This document shows positions 41,134 through 50,048 of a DNA stretch of 64,000 nucleotides, in pieces. A model generated the notes under the pieces. It saw nothing but the letters and a program-made list of their open reading frames with translations, was not told where the DNA came from and made no database searches. This DNA is from CAYOWK01 sp964407665 (GTDB lineage Bacteria; Pseudomonadota; Alphaproteobacteria; Caulobacterales; Hyphomonadaceae), in contig CAYOWK010000001.1 of the NCBI GenBank assembly GCA_964407665.1, positions 100,743 through 164,742 of the forward strand, in the 5' to 3' direction. Both the position numbers and the translations under genes were made by a program. The number at the start of each line of letters is the position of its first letter. Positions within the stretch are counted from its first letter, which is position 1.

Positions 41134-41418
41134 TCAGGCGCCCATCTTGTAGAACGAGAAGCCCGCGCCCGGTGGATTCTCTGGCGGCTCGGCAAGTTCG
41201 ACGATCTCCTCCAGATACACCATCGGAGCGATCTTCCTGCTGCGGGCGTGGGCGAGGCCCGGATCGCTGCGCAGCAGTTCGAGGCATGCCCGTTCGGCGG
41301 TCTCGTGATCGGCCGCCTCCACCCACCGTGTCGTGTAGAATCCCATCAGGCGCTTCCCGATCAGCGCCTTGCCGATCGGGAAATTCTCGCCGTGGAGACT
41401 ACAGCGATACCAGGGCAT
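41134..41418 (-). CDS. Hypothetical protein, 94 residues
   Basis: A small soluble protein (MPWYRCSLHGENFPIGKALI at the start, FYTTRWVEAADHETAERACL, ending GAGFSFYKMGA). It starts at the last base of the typA stop codon, so it is probably co-translated with it. No family is recognised. Confidence 0.65.
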   Translation of the reverse strand: MPWYRCSLHGENFPIGKALIGKRLMGFYTTRWVEAADHETAERACLELLRSDPGLAHARSRKIAPMVYLEEIVELAEPPENPPGAGFSFYKMGA

Positions 41419-43238
41419 CAGGCCTCGGCGGCGACTTTCGAGAAGCGCTTGCGGTCGTTCGGGTCGAGGTAGACCTTGCGGAGGCGGATGTTCTCCGGCG
41501 TCACTTCGACCAGCTCGTCGTCCTGGATGTAGGCGAGGGCCTTTTCCAGCGTCATCTTGATCGGCGTCGTGAGGCGCACGGCCTCGTCGGTGCCGGACGC
41601 GCGGACGTTGGTGAGCTTCTTGCCCTTGAGGACGTTCACGTCGAGGTCGTTGCCGCGCGTGTGCTCGCCGATGATCATGCCTTCGTAGACCTTGACGCCG
41701 GCGTCGATCATCATCGCGCCCCGGTCTTCAAGGTTCCACAGGGCGAAGGCGACGCTCTCGCCCAGTCCGTTGGAGATCAGCACGCCGGTGTGGCGGCCAC
41801 GGATCTCGCCCTTGTGCGGTGCGTAGGAGTGGAACAGGCGGTTCATGATCGCCGTGCCGCGCGTGTCGGACAGGAGCTCGCCCTGGTAGCCGATGAGGCC
41901 GCGCGTGGGTGCGTAGAACATCAGGCGTGTGCGACCGACGCCCGAGGGCCGCATGTCCTGCAGCTCGGCGCGACGCTCGTTCATCTTCTGGACGACGACG
42001 CCCGAATGCTCGTCGTCGACGTCGATGACCACTTCCTCGATCGGCTCAAGTTTCTCGCCGGTGTTCGGGTCGGTCTGCATCACGACCTTGGGGCGCGACA
42101 CGCCGAGCTCGAAGCCCTCGCGGCGCATGCTCTCGATGAGGACGGCGAGCTGGAGTTCGCCGCGGCCGGCGACTTCGAAGGCGTCCGAATCCGGGGCGCG
42201 CGTGATCTTGAGGGCGACGTTGCCTTCGGCCTCCTTCAGCAGGCGGTCCCAGATGACGCGGCTGGTGACTTTCTTGCCCTCGGTGCCAGCGAGCGGGCTG
42301 TCGTTGACGCGGAATGTCATGGCCAGGGTCGGCGGATCGATCGGCTGGGCTTCCATCGCTTCGGTAACGGTGGGGTCGCAGACGGTGTCGGCCACGGTCG
42401 CTTTCGTCAGGCCCGCGAGGGAGACGATGTCGCCGGCGACGCCTTCGTCGATGGGCGCGCGGGTCAGGCCGCGGAAGGCGAGGACCTTCGAGACGCGGCC
42501 CTGTTCGACGACCGAGCCGTCACGCGCGAGGACCTTGACGGTCTGGTTGGGCTTGACCGAGCCGGAGACGACGCGGCCGGTGAGGATGCGGCCGAGGAAG
42601 GGGTCGGAGCCGATGGTGGTGCCGAGCAGGCGGAACGGGCCCGGGTGGACGGTCGGGGCCGGGACGTGAGCGAGGACGGTCTCGAAGAGGGCCGTCATGT
42701 CGGTGGTCTTCACCGCCGGGTCCTTGGACATCCAGCCGTTCTTGGCCGATCCGTAGATGATCGGGAAGTCGAGCTGCTCGTCGGTGGCGTCGAGGTTGGC
42801 GAACAGGTCGAAGACCTCGTTGACCACTTCGACATGGCGCTCTTCGGCCTTGTCGATCTTGTTGACGCAGACAATCGGTCGCAGGCCGAGCTTCAGGGCC
42901 TTGGAGACCACGAACTTCGTCTGCGGCATCGGGCCTTCTGCAGCGTCGACCAGCACGATGGCGCCATCCACCATGTTCAGGATGCGCTCGACCTCGCCGC
43001 CGAAGTCGGCGTGGCCGGGGGTGTCGACGATGTTGATGCGGTAGTCGTTCCAGACCACCGAAGTGGCCTTGGCGAGGATGGTGATGCCGCGCTCACGCTC
43101 CTGGTCGTTGGAATCCATCATCCTTTCAGAGGTCTTCTCGTTCTCGCGGAACAAGCCGGACTGCTTGAGGAGGCAATCGACCAGGGTGGTCTTGCCGTGG
43201 TCGACGTGGGCAATGATCGCAATGTTGCGGAGCTGCAT
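41418..43238 (-). CDS. typA: TypA/BipA translational GTPase
   Basis: A 606-residue ribosome-associated GTPase needed for stress and low-temperature growth. G1 is AHVDHGKTTL near residue 10, switch I follows with ERERGITI, G3 is DTPGHADFGGEVERIL, G4 is NKIDKAEERHVEV. Domains III/V and the TypA-specific C-terminal domain (PTRGLIGYQGELLSDTRGTA, then GKKLTNVRASGTDEAVRLT) are present. ATG 43238 starts the conserved MQLRNIAII; the longer frame is not supported. Confidence 0.95.
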   Translation of the reverse strand: MQLRNIAIIAHVDHGKTTLVDCLLKQSGLFRENEKTSERMMDSNDQERERGITILAKATSVVWNDYRINIVDTPGHADFGGEVERILNMVDGAIVLVDAAEGPMPQTKFVVSKALKLGLRPIVCVNKIDKAEERHVEVVNEVFDLFANLDATDEQLDFPIIYGSAKNGWMSKDPAVKTTDMTALFETVLAHVPAPTVHPGPFRLLGTTIGSDPFLGRILTGRVVSGSVKPNQTVKVLARDGSVVEQGRVSKVLAFRGLTRAPIDEGVAGDIVSLAGLTKATVADTVCDPTVTEAMEAQPIDPPTLAMTFRVNDSPLAGTEGKKVTSRVIWDRLLKEAEGNVALKITRAPDSDAFEVAGRGELQLAVLIESMRREGFELGVSRPKVVMQTDPNTGEKLEPIEEVVIDVDDEHSGVVVQKMNERRAELQDMRPSGVGRTRLMFYAPTRGLIGYQGELLSDTRGTAIMNRLFHSYAPHKGEIRGRHTGVLISNGLGESVAFALWNLEDRGAMMIDAGVKVYEGMIIGEHTRGNDLDVNVLKGKKLTNVRASGTDEAVRLTTPIKMTLEKALAYIQDDELVEVTPENIRLRKVYLDPNDRKRFSKVAAEA

Positions 43239-43426
43239 GACGCGCGCTTTTCGGTCTGGGTCAGGATCTGGGGAGCTGTTTTGGCGCGGCCATACAGCGG
43301 ATTTGGCCAAAAGGCGAGGGGGGCGGCTGCGGGGAGTGGGCGGGAGCCACGGAAACGGGGGCGCCAGCGGCGCGAAACGGCGCTAAGTCGTGGGGATCGC
43401 CGGGAGCGGAGGCCTGGTCGCCTGCT

Positions 43427-44221
43427 TCAGCGCCAGGGGACCAGCAGGCGGTCGCGGCCCAGCGGGGCGAGGAGGGCGCCGCGCGCCAGCGTCCAGGCGG
43501 GCCGGAAGGCCGTCCTGAGGCCCTCGAAGGGGCCTTCCGTCTTCAGGCGGCCCGAGCGGATATCGGCGCGGTCGCCCGCGAGGTGGCTGCCGAACTGGCG
43601 GCGGCGGTCATTGCGTTCGAGGAACTGGTCCTGGATGCAGGGGGCTGGCGACCACTGGATCACCCGCAGATAGCGGATGGCGCGGCGGCTGAAGTCGAAC
43701 ATCTCGCCGTCAGGCAGGGTCGTGAAGCGGCTGGCGACCGCGAGCAGGGCGCCGGCCGCGGCGGGGGTGATCAGGTAGGCGGCGGCCCCCGCGTGGTTGG
43801 AATAGAGCTCCATCGCGCGGCGACGCCCGATCTTCTGGTGGGTGGCGCGGGAGGCGGTGACACGCGCCAGCACGGTCTCGAAGCGGTGCACGATGCGCTC
43901 GTCGGCCTGAATGCGGACAGATGCGAGCAGGCGCGCGAAATCCGGAGCGAGGTGGATGTCGTCCTCCATCACCAGCGCCGTCCGGCCGTCGTCGAAGACG
44001 CGCTGCCAGACCTGCATGTGGGAGAGGAGGCAGCCGATTTCGGGTTTGCTGAGGTCGGCCCGCCCGGGCGCGCCGGTATGATAGTGCTGCTGGGCGGGGG
44101 ACAGCTTCTGGCCGTCAACGGCGGACTGGCGCTGATAGGGGATGCCGAGCTCGCGGAGCTGGGTGTCCATCCACTCGAAGCGGATGACGTCACGGTCGAG
44201 ATTTATGACGTAGGCCTGCAC
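43427..44221 (-). CDS. Glycosyltransferase family 25 (LPS biosynthesis type)
   Basis: A 264-residue enzyme with the family pattern AYVINLDRDVIRFEWMDTQL, KPEIGCLLSHMQVWQ, the ALVMEDDIHLAPDF nucleotide-sugar/metal motif, and HAGAAAYLITPAAAGALL. GT25 enzymes add galactose or glucose to lipooligosaccharide. GTG 44221 was chosen because GGGGAT stands before it and conserved residues follow at once. A weak EcfG-like element (GGAAC-N17-GGTT, 44290-44265) lies about 44 nt upstream. Confidence 0.82.
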   Translation of the reverse strand: MQAYVINLDRDVIRFEWMDTQLRELGIPYQRQSAVDGQKLSPAQQHYHTGAPGRADLSKPEIGCLLSHMQVWQRVFDDGRTALVMEDDIHLAPDFARLLASVRIQADERIVHRFETVLARVTASRATHQKIGRRRAMELYSNHAGAAAYLITPAAAGALLAVASRFTTLPDGEMFDFSRRAIRYLRVIQWSPAPCIQDQFLERNDRRRQFGSHLAGDRADIRSGRLKTEGPFEGLRTAFRPAWTLARGALLAPLGRDRLLVPWR

Positions 44222-44372
44222 GCTGTCATCCCCGGGTCGCCAGCCCTGCGGGGAGGCAACAGTTAACCGCCGGGGGATCGCGCGGGTTCCATCAGACGTC
44301 CGTATCCGGAGGGTTTTTCGGCGCGGCGGGGGAGGCCTTCCGTTTTCGGGCGGATTTCGGCACTCTGCAGCC

Positions 44373-44819
44373 ATGGGACATCGGGCGATCGTGTTGATCT
44401 GTGTGCTTGGAGCGGCCGGGCTGGCGGCCTGTGGCGGGAGCAGCGATGCGCCAGCTGACCCTCCCCCCGCTGTTTCCGCGGAGCCCGGAGCCGTGACGAC
44501 GTCCCCTGAGGCCGAGGTGTCGGCGCAGGTCGAGCAGGGCCGAACGATTGCCGAGACAAGCTGTGCGGGATGCCACTCGCTGGATCCGGAGGCGGTGCAT
44601 GTCGAGGGGCAGCCGCCGCCGATGCGGGACATGCTGCTGCGCTATGACGCCGAGGTGCTGGCCGAGGACCTGATCGACGGCATCCGGCTGGGCCACCAGG
44701 ACATGCCGGCCTTCGATTTCAGCGTGTCGGGCGCGGATGCGCTGGTTGCGTTCCTGAAATCGATCCGCCCTGCGCCGGGCGATGGCGGCGATGTGGTCGA
44801 AGGCGAGCCCGTCGAGTAG
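44373..44819 (+). CDS. Lipoprotein c-type cytochrome
   Basis: A 148-residue protein with lipobox LAAC (residue 20), a Pro-rich spacer and one haem-binding site CAGCH with a likely Met ligand in QDMPAF. It is a small class I cytochrome c anchored in a membrane. Its redox partner is unknown. Confidence 0.85.
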   Translation: MGHRAIVLICVLGAAGLAACGGSSDAPADPPPAVSAEPGAVTTSPEAEVSAQVEQGRTIAETSCAGCHSLDPEAVHVEGQPPPMRDMLLRYDAEVLAEDLIDGIRLGHQDMPAFDFSVSGADALVAFLKSIRPAPGDGGDVVEGEPVE

Positions 44820-44832
44820 CGATCTGCTCTGT

Positions 44833-44865
44833 CTCCAGGGTGCAGAGACCTCCAGGGTGCAGAGA
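44833..44865. repeat. 17-bp tandem duplication
   Basis: CTCCAGGGTGCAGAGA occurs at 44833-44848 and again at 44850-44865, separated by one base, between the cytochrome gene and the next lipoprotein gene. Confidence 0.8.
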
Positions 44866-44891
44866 TCGGGTCAGCCTGATCTCGCCGCGCT

Positions 44892-45485
44892 CTAGCCGGG
44901 GAACGACTGGAGGCCGATCAGTTCCAGGCCGTCGTCCCGCAGGACGAACACGGCCATGCTTTCGTGGCCCTGCGCGAAGGCGAACATCGGCGACTTGCTG
45001 GCGCGAAGCGCCTCCCAGGCCGCCTGGTCCATCCAGTCTTCCGGGTAGAAGGGGAATTCGCCTGCCACGGGCGCGTCCTGACCCGCGACCCACTCCGGCA
45101 GTACGGACGTGCTGGCGAGCGAGGCGTTGTCCTGGCGGATCCAGCGCGTGAGCTCCTCCTTCATGACGTCCGGCGTGGCGGCGTCCTTGAGGCCGAAGAT
45201 CTGGGCGGTCGGCGCGGCCCAGGCCAGCAGGGGAGCGCCAGCCTCGGTGCGGACAGTCAGCAGCACGACAGCGTCGGTGCAGGTGGGTCCGGTGGTCACG
45301 GCCTCCGTGCGCATCCGGCCATGACCCTCGCGGGTCCAGATTCCGTCAACCGTGACATCGCAGGGGGCCGTTTCGGAGGCCGGAAGGACAGGCTCCACCG
45401 TGTCGGACGCGATCAGCGAAGAGCGGTTGCAGCCCGACAGGGCGGCGGCGGCGCAGAGCAGGGCCAGGGCGGCGGGGAATCTCAT
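44892..45485 (-). CDS. Lipoprotein of unknown function
   Basis: A 197-residue lipoprotein with lipobox ALSGC at residue 19. A conserved-looking cysteine pair (APCDVTV and GPTCTDA) and an aromatic segment (FPFYPEDWMDQAAWEAL) follow. No family is recognised. It is convergent with the cytochrome gene across a 17-bp tandem duplication. Confidence 0.65.
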   Translation of the reverse strand: MRFPAALALLCAAAALSGCNRSSLIASDTVEPVLPASETAPCDVTVDGIWTREGHGRMRTEAVTTGPTCTDAVVLLTVRTEAGAPLLAWAAPTAQIFGLKDAATPDVMKEELTRWIRQDNASLASTSVLPEWVAGQDAPVAGEFPFYPEDWMDQAAWEALRASKSPMFAFAQGHESMAVFVLRDDGLELIGLQSFPG

Positions 45486-45633
45486 TGTGGGCGTCTCCAG
45501 ACTGGCCGTTTTCCGTAGCGGCTCGCTTGCCCATCGAGCCGCGCCGCGACCTGCCAGATGGCGACGGCGGGTCGCCGCGTCAATGCGCCCGTCCTTCCGG
45601 CGGCCAGAAATACCTGGCCGCCGCAGGGGTGTT

Positions 45634-46428
45634 TCAGCGCTGGTTGCGGGGCGCCCGGCCGCCTGGAGCGTTGGACTGCCCGGTACGCTCCTTGACGTCC
45701 TCTTCCTGCGCGGCAGCGCGGTCGTCGGCGGTCCATTCGATCGAACCGGCTGCGCCGTTGGCGTAGTCCTTCGATTTCTGGGCCAGCCGGTTCATCGAAT
45801 CCGCCATCTGTTCCTTCGAGACCGCCATGTTGCGCGAGGAGGTCTGGCCGACGCCGGTGGCGTCGTCGAAATTGGCGAACTCGGCGCCGAGGAAGACAAC
45901 TTCCCAACCCTTGGCGCGGGCGCGGTCGAGGGCGGCCTTGGCGCCGGCGCGGTTGACCTCCTGGCTGGCGTTCTCCTGACCGTCGGTCATGATGACGATA
46001 ACGGCCTTGGACGGCTTTTCGCTTTCGGCGAGGGCGACGATGCGGCCGATGGCGTCATAGAGGGGCGTCATGCCGCGCGGTGTTGCGTCCGCGTCTGTGA
46101 CGTCCTTCCATTTGCGCGCGTCCATGCTGTCGCGGACGACGTCGAACTGCAGCCCGTCCTGGGCGTCGAAGGTGGCGACCGTAAGGTCGGCGTCGACGCG
46201 TGCGGAGCCGTCAGGCGTCGCCAGCTCCTTGGCGTAGGCGTTCACCGAGGACAGGGCTTCCGACCAGATGCCCTCCATGGAGCCGGTGCGGTCGAGAAGG
46301 ATGTAGGACGAAATCTGGCCCGACTGCGTCGGGGCCGGAGCGGGGCCCTTGGCCCAGGCGGCGGCGGAGATGAGCGGCAGGGCGGCAAGGGCCGCCGTCG
46401 CCGTGAGGAAGGCGCGAAGCGTTTTCAT
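45634..46428 (-). CDS. Periplasmic von Willebrand factor A (VWA) domain protein
   Basis: A 264-residue exported protein with a signal peptide ending AAAWA and a VWA domain: ILLDRTGSMEG (metal-site D-x-T-x-S), TPLYDAIGRIV and VIVIMTDGQENAS. The C-terminal part is charged and disordered. VWA domains bind protein partners through a metal site. It overlaps a 45-codon membrane peptide gene by 4 bp. Confidence 0.82.
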   Translation of the reverse strand: MKTLRAFLTATAALAALPLISAAAWAKGPAPAPTQSGQISSYILLDRTGSMEGIWSEALSSVNAYAKELATPDGSARVDADLTVATFDAQDGLQFDVVRDSMDARKWKDVTDADATPRGMTPLYDAIGRIVALAESEKPSKAVIVIMTDGQENASQEVNRAGAKAALDRARAKGWEVVFLGAEFANFDDATGVGQTSSRNMAVSKEQMADSMNRLAQKSKDYANGAAGSIEWTADDRAAAQEEDVKERTGQSNAPGGRAPRNQR

Positions 46429-46562
46429 GGCAGAATCCCGGAGCTGACGAAGGCTGCGAAGCCTGAAACGGGTTCTGGCCAGTCAATGGGTACGCCGGCC
46501 GCCAGAACGGTGAGGAAGACGATCCCGATGGCGCTGATCAGCAGCTGGATGCGCGTGGTCAT
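46425..46562 (-). CDS. 45-residue membrane peptide coupled to the VWA gene
   Basis: ATG 46562 opens a short frame (MTTRIQLLISAIGIVFLTVL, then AAGVP and a polar tail) with one TM. Its stop overlaps the VWA start as ATGA. Translational coupling supports it as a real gene. It may anchor or modulate the VWA protein; this is inference. Confidence 0.5.
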   Translation of the reverse strand: MTTRIQLLISAIGIVFLTVLAAGVPIDWPEPVSGFAAFVSSGILP

Positions 46563-46687
46563 TGCCGGTGTCCCCTTGCACGCCGGCGGGGGCTTTCTCT
46601 CGCCGACGGTCAGAAGGTCGCAGCCGAATGCGGCGGAGGGGCGCCGCAATTGGGCGAAATCCGGGGTCTGTTCGGGGACATGTGAAG

Positions 46688-46717
46688 GCGGCCCCTGACC
46701 ATCAGGTCAGGGGCCGC
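46688..46717 (-). terminator. Hairpin between terC and the VWA operon
   Basis: GCGGCCCCTGACC and GGTCAGGGGCCGC form a perfect 13-bp stem with loop ATCA, 36 bp after the TerC stop. A T run is lacking. Confidence 0.65.
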
Positions 46718-46752
46718 ACTTGGCGTTCAAATCAGGCAGTCCTGCGGTCCGG

Positions 46753-47535
46753 TTAGTGGACCGTATCGGCTGGCGGCTTCTTCTTGCGGGACAGCAGGTT
46801 GAGGATCTCGACGAAGGCGGAGAAGGCCATCGCGGCGTAGATGTAGCCCTTGGGAACGTGGACGCCGAAGCCGTCGGCGATCAGGACCGCGCCGATCATC
46901 AGCAGGAAGCCGAGCGCCAGCATGACCACGGTGGGGTTGTTGTGAATGAAGTTGGCCAGCGGATTGGCGGCCAGCAGCATGACGCCGACGGCGACGATGA
47001 CGGCGATGACCATGACGGGCAGGTGATCGGTCATGCCAACAGCGGTGAGGATCGAGTCGATCGAGAAGACGAGGTCCAGCAGGATGATCTGGAAGATCGC
47101 GGCGCCGAAGTTCATGGCGGCTGCGCCAACGGCAGGCGCGCCGTCTTTCTCCGGGGGATCCATCGTGTGGTGAATCTCGGTGGTGGCCTTCCAGACGAGG
47201 AAGAGACCGCCGGCGATCAGGATGAGGTCGCGCCAGGAGAAGGCCGTCTCGAAGGAGGGTTCGCCATGTTCGCCTGCCGGGCCAACAATGCCGAGGTCGA
47301 AGACCGGGGCGACGAGACCCGTGATCCACGCCAGCGTGCCCAGCAGGGCGAGGCGCATGATCAGCGCGAGGCTGATGCCGATCAGCCGGGCGCGCGGGCG
47401 CTGGGCTTCCGGCAGCTTGTTGGTGAGGATCGAGATGAAGATGAGGTTGTCGATGCCAAGCACGACCTCCATCACGATGAGGGTCAGCAACGCAGCCCAG
47501 ACTGCGGGGTCCGAGAACAACGCGACGAAATCCAT
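46753..47535 (-). CDS. TerC-family integral membrane protein
   Basis: A 260-residue membrane protein with the family motifs MEVVLGIDNLIFISILTNKL and LLDLVFSIDSILTAVGMTDH, in which acidic residues sit in TMs. TerC/Alx/MeeY proteins export manganese or supply metal to exported enzymes. An EcfG-type promoter at 47619-47643 lies upstream, so it may belong to the general stress regulon. It ends with a charged LLSRKKKPPADTVH. Confidence 0.88.
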   Translation of the reverse strand: MDFVALFSDPAVWAALLTLIVMEVVLGIDNLIFISILTNKLPEAQRPRARLIGISLALIMRLALLGTLAWITGLVAPVFDLGIVGPAGEHGEPSFETAFSWRDLILIAGGLFLVWKATTEIHHTMDPPEKDGAPAVGAAAMNFGAAIFQIILLDLVFSIDSILTAVGMTDHLPVMVIAVIVAVGVMLLAANPLANFIHNNPTVVMLALGFLLMIGAVLIADGFGVHVPKGYIYAAMAFSAFVEILNLLSRKKKPPADTVH

Positions 47536-47618
47536 GGCGGATGGAGCTCCTGAAGGGACTCAAAAAGGGGGTGATACGGCGCGGCGATGGTTACCGCCGC
47601 TGACTAGCTAGCGTCAAA

Positions 47619-47643
47619 AACGCCGCCGCGATAGGGCTGTTCC
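47619..47643 (-). promoter_or_regulatory. EcfG-type promoter for terC
   Basis: On the minus strand GGAAC (47643-47639), 16 bp, then CGTT ending at 47619. The start codon is 84 nt further. A full consensus match. Confidence 0.7.
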
Positions 47644-47656
47644 GGCCTGCGTGCGA

Positions 47657-47723
47657 TGTAACAACCGCTGTTACGCACCTGTAATTGCAGATGTTACGGC
47701 GCGCGCGACCGTAAATAACTTAC
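47657..47723 (+). promoter_or_regulatory. Phased TGTWAY repeats upstream of the TonB receptor gene
   Basis: TGTAAC (47657), TGTTAC (47669), TGTAAT (47680) and TGTTAC (47692) follow each other at 11-12 bp, so they lie on one face of the helix. The first two form the inverted repeat GTAACA-N5-TGTTAC. CGTAA-N5-TTACG sits at 47710-47724. This looks like an operator array controlling the receptor; the regulator is unknown, and the sequence is neither a Fur box nor a standard Zur box. Confidence 0.55.
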
Positions 47724-47830
47724 GCGCACTCATTCCCTCCCGCAAAAAAGCTCAACACCGGCGCCGGGGAAGCGTGCGGTGGCAGCGACAAGCCGGGCTC
47801 CGCCGGAGATGCGGGTCCGGAGACCGGGGA

Positions 47831-49921
47831 GTGACGGAATTGCGGAAGACGGCTTTGCGTACAGCGACAATCTGGGGACGGGCCCTGATGACCGGAGCGG
47901 CCGCCGCCGCCCTGATGGCGGTGTCGGGCGCCGCCTTTGCGCAGACCGCCGGCCCGGCCGAAGGCGAGACCATCGTGGTGGTCGGCCAGACCATCGAGGA
48001 AACCCTGCCGCAGGAGCTGGAGACGTACGGCTCCGATCTGGAGACCGTGGATTCCGAAGAGATCCGGAACCAGCTTTACGTCGACGCCACCAACGCCATG
48101 CAGATGCAGGTTCCGGGGCTGTTCATAGCCCCGCGCGGCGGGCCGTTCAGCTACATGGACATCTCGCTGCAGGGCTCGCGCTCGCAGGACATGCTGTTCC
48201 TGGTGGACGGCGTCCGCATCAACAACCGGCTCTATTCAACCACGCTTACCGACACGCTGCCGGCCTCGATGATCGAGCGGATCGAGGTGCTGAAGGGCGG
48301 GCAGGGGCTGTTCTATGGCACCCAGGCGGCGGCAGGCGTGATCAACGTGGTCACGCGCGGCTATACCGACGATTTCGACGGCAAGTTCACGCTCGGGGCG
48401 GACACCAACGAGGGCTATCACGCCGACGCCTATGTGCGCGGCAAGGCGGGTCCGGGCAATTTCGTGCTCTACGCCAGCCAGGACAAGGCGGACGGCTTCG
48501 AGACCTACTCGCGTACCGAGCCGTCTGCGGTCGACAAGACCCGCAGCTATGACGTCGACTCGATTGGGGGCAAGTACCGGATCGAGCTGGCTGACAACCT
48601 CTCGGTCGACGCCCGGTACCAGCATACGGACGCAGCGCTGGACTATCCCAATGCGACCCGCACCGTGTTCTCGCAGAACGTGCGGGACGAGGATGTCGCC
48701 AGCCTCGGCGTCGAATACGCGCCGGTGGAGTGGGTCGACCTGCTGGTGAAGGGCTACTGGCACGACTGGGATTCGACCTACACCACGATCCAGAACACGG
48801 TCGGCGCGGGCGGGGTCATCACCGGGCAGACGATCAACGACCTCAACACATACTGGGGTTACGAGGACAAGGGCATCAACGCCCTCGCCAAGCTGCGCCC
48901 GCACAAGGGGATCGAGTACGTCGTCGGCTACGATTTCCAGCAGTATTCGGCGCGCGACGAGGTGCTGCTGATCGCCGAGCAGGAAGAGGAGGTGCACGCC
49001 CTCTTCGCGCAGCTGCGCACCACCGAGGACATGATCAGGAACGGCGCGTTTGCGGCGGGTCTTCGCTACAATGACACCGGCGGCGTCCAGACGACCGTGT
49101 GGAATGTATCGGGCCGCTATGACTTCACGTCGTGGCTGTATGCGCAGGCGAACGCGGGCACCAACTTCCTGCTGCCGACCGCCGAGCAGCTCTATGCGAT
49201 CGATCCGTGCTGCTCGTTCGGCAATCCCAACCTGGAGCCTGAAGAGAGCGAGAACTTCAACGCCTCGCTGGGCGGCGATTTCGACGATATCGGCGGCGCC
49301 GACTTCGGCTGGCAGGCGACCTACTTCGCCCGCAACATTGAGAACCTCTTTGGGTCCGGGCCCTTCGGCAGCGTGGCCGAATTCACTGCGCGGTATCCCG
49401 GGCTTGACCCGGCGCTCAGCGCCAACGGCCAGTACCTGAACGTCCGCGGCGAGGTGCAGGTCCTTGGCTACGAGCTGCTGGGCCGTGCGATGGTGGGCGA
49501 CAGCTGGAACTTCATGGCCAGCTGGACACATACGGAGAGCGAGCAGGAAAACGCGGCGGGGGTCACCAGCGCCATACAGCGCATCCCCACCGACTACGCC
49601 AAGGCGACCGCCGGGTATGAGGCGCCGTCCGGCCGCTGGGGCGCGAACCTTGCCGTGCTCTGGACGGGCGAGCAGCGCGCCAACGTGACGTCGTTCGGCA
49701 GCGTGAACTATGGCGACTACACCGTGGTGGACCTTGCCGCTCACGCCTTCCTCGATGCGGACCTCAAGCACCGGATCACGGTGCGCCTCGAGAACGCACT
49801 GGACGAGGAGTACCTCACGCGCCCCAACTCGGCTGTTCCCGATGCGGGCGGCGCGCGCTTCTTCTTTGGCAATCGTGGGGCGCCGCAGACGCTCCGCGTT
49901 TCCTACAGCTACGGTTTCTAG
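47831..49921 (+). CDS. TonB-dependent outer membrane receptor
   Basis: A 696-residue receptor. The signal peptide ends at AFAQ, and a plug domain follows (DLETVDSEEIRNQLYVDATN, ISLQGSRSQDMLFLVDGVRI, MIERIEVLKGGQGLFYGTQA, GVINVVTRGY), then the beta-barrel ending in SYSYGF with a terminal Phe. It imports a siderophore, cofactor or metal complex by TonB energy. GTG 47831 is used; TTG 47840 with GGGGAG upstream is an alternative. A PepSY-TM protein follows after 127 bp, an arrangement typical of iron-siderophore systems. Confidence 0.9.
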   Translation: MTELRKTALRTATIWGRALMTGAAAAALMAVSGAAFAQTAGPAEGETIVVVGQTIEETLPQELETYGSDLETVDSEEIRNQLYVDATNAMQMQVPGLFIAPRGGPFSYMDISLQGSRSQDMLFLVDGVRINNRLYSTTLTDTLPASMIERIEVLKGGQGLFYGTQAAAGVINVVTRGYTDDFDGKFTLGADTNEGYHADAYVRGKAGPGNFVLYASQDKADGFETYSRTEPSAVDKTRSYDVDSIGGKYRIELADNLSVDARYQHTDAALDYPNATRTVFSQNVRDEDVASLGVEYAPVEWVDLLVKGYWHDWDSTYTTIQNTVGAGGVITGQTINDLNTYWGYEDKGINALAKLRPHKGIEYVVGYDFQQYSARDEVLLIAEQEEEVHALFAQLRTTEDMIRNGAFAAGLRYNDTGGVQTTVWNVSGRYDFTSWLYAQANAGTNFLLPTAEQLYAIDPCCSFGNPNLEPEESENFNASLGGDFDDIGGADFGWQATYFARNIENLFGSGPFGSVAEFTARYPGLDPALSANGQYLNVRGEVQVLGYELLGRAMVGDSWNFMASWTHTESEQENAAGVTSAIQRIPTDYAKATAGYEAPSGRWGANLAVLWTGEQRANVTSFGSVNYGDYTVVDLAAHAFLDADLKHRITVRLENALDEEYLTRPNSAVPDAGGARFFFGNRGAPQTLRVSYSYGF

Positions 49922-49968
49922 AGCCCGACGCCATCAAGCTGATTCAGCTTGATGGCTGACGAGGCTCT
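49920..49968. repeat. Nested palindromic repeat (AGAGCC...GGCTCT)
   Basis: The inner stem CCATCAAGCTG / CAGCTTGATGG has 11 bp with a 3-nt loop, bounded by AGAGCC and GGCTCT. It starts at the receptor stop codon and can terminate its transcript. It has the same outer boundary as the repeat at 53352. Confidence 0.75.
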
Positions 49969-50048
49969 GCGTAGCTGAGGCCGCAGGCAAGGCCCCGGGC
50001 GCAATCTCCTCCTGCCGCCCGGGGCCGGACCTTGGATAAGACACCGCC

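Noticed and set aside
41016..43673. An 885-codon open frame on the plus strand
   Set aside because: It is the antisense of typA, whose GTPase motifs are complete.
44265..44290. EcfG promoter for the GT25 gene
   Set aside because: The -10 reads GGTT with a 17-bp spacer rather than CGTT, and GT25 genes are not typical stress targets. It is mentioned only as a weak candidate in the gene entry.
47536..47830. yybP-ykoY manganese riboswitch before terC, or a cobalamin riboswitch before the TonB receptor
   Set aside because: The conserved core sequences of either riboswitch are not present; an EcfG promoter and repeated operator-like units are seen instead.
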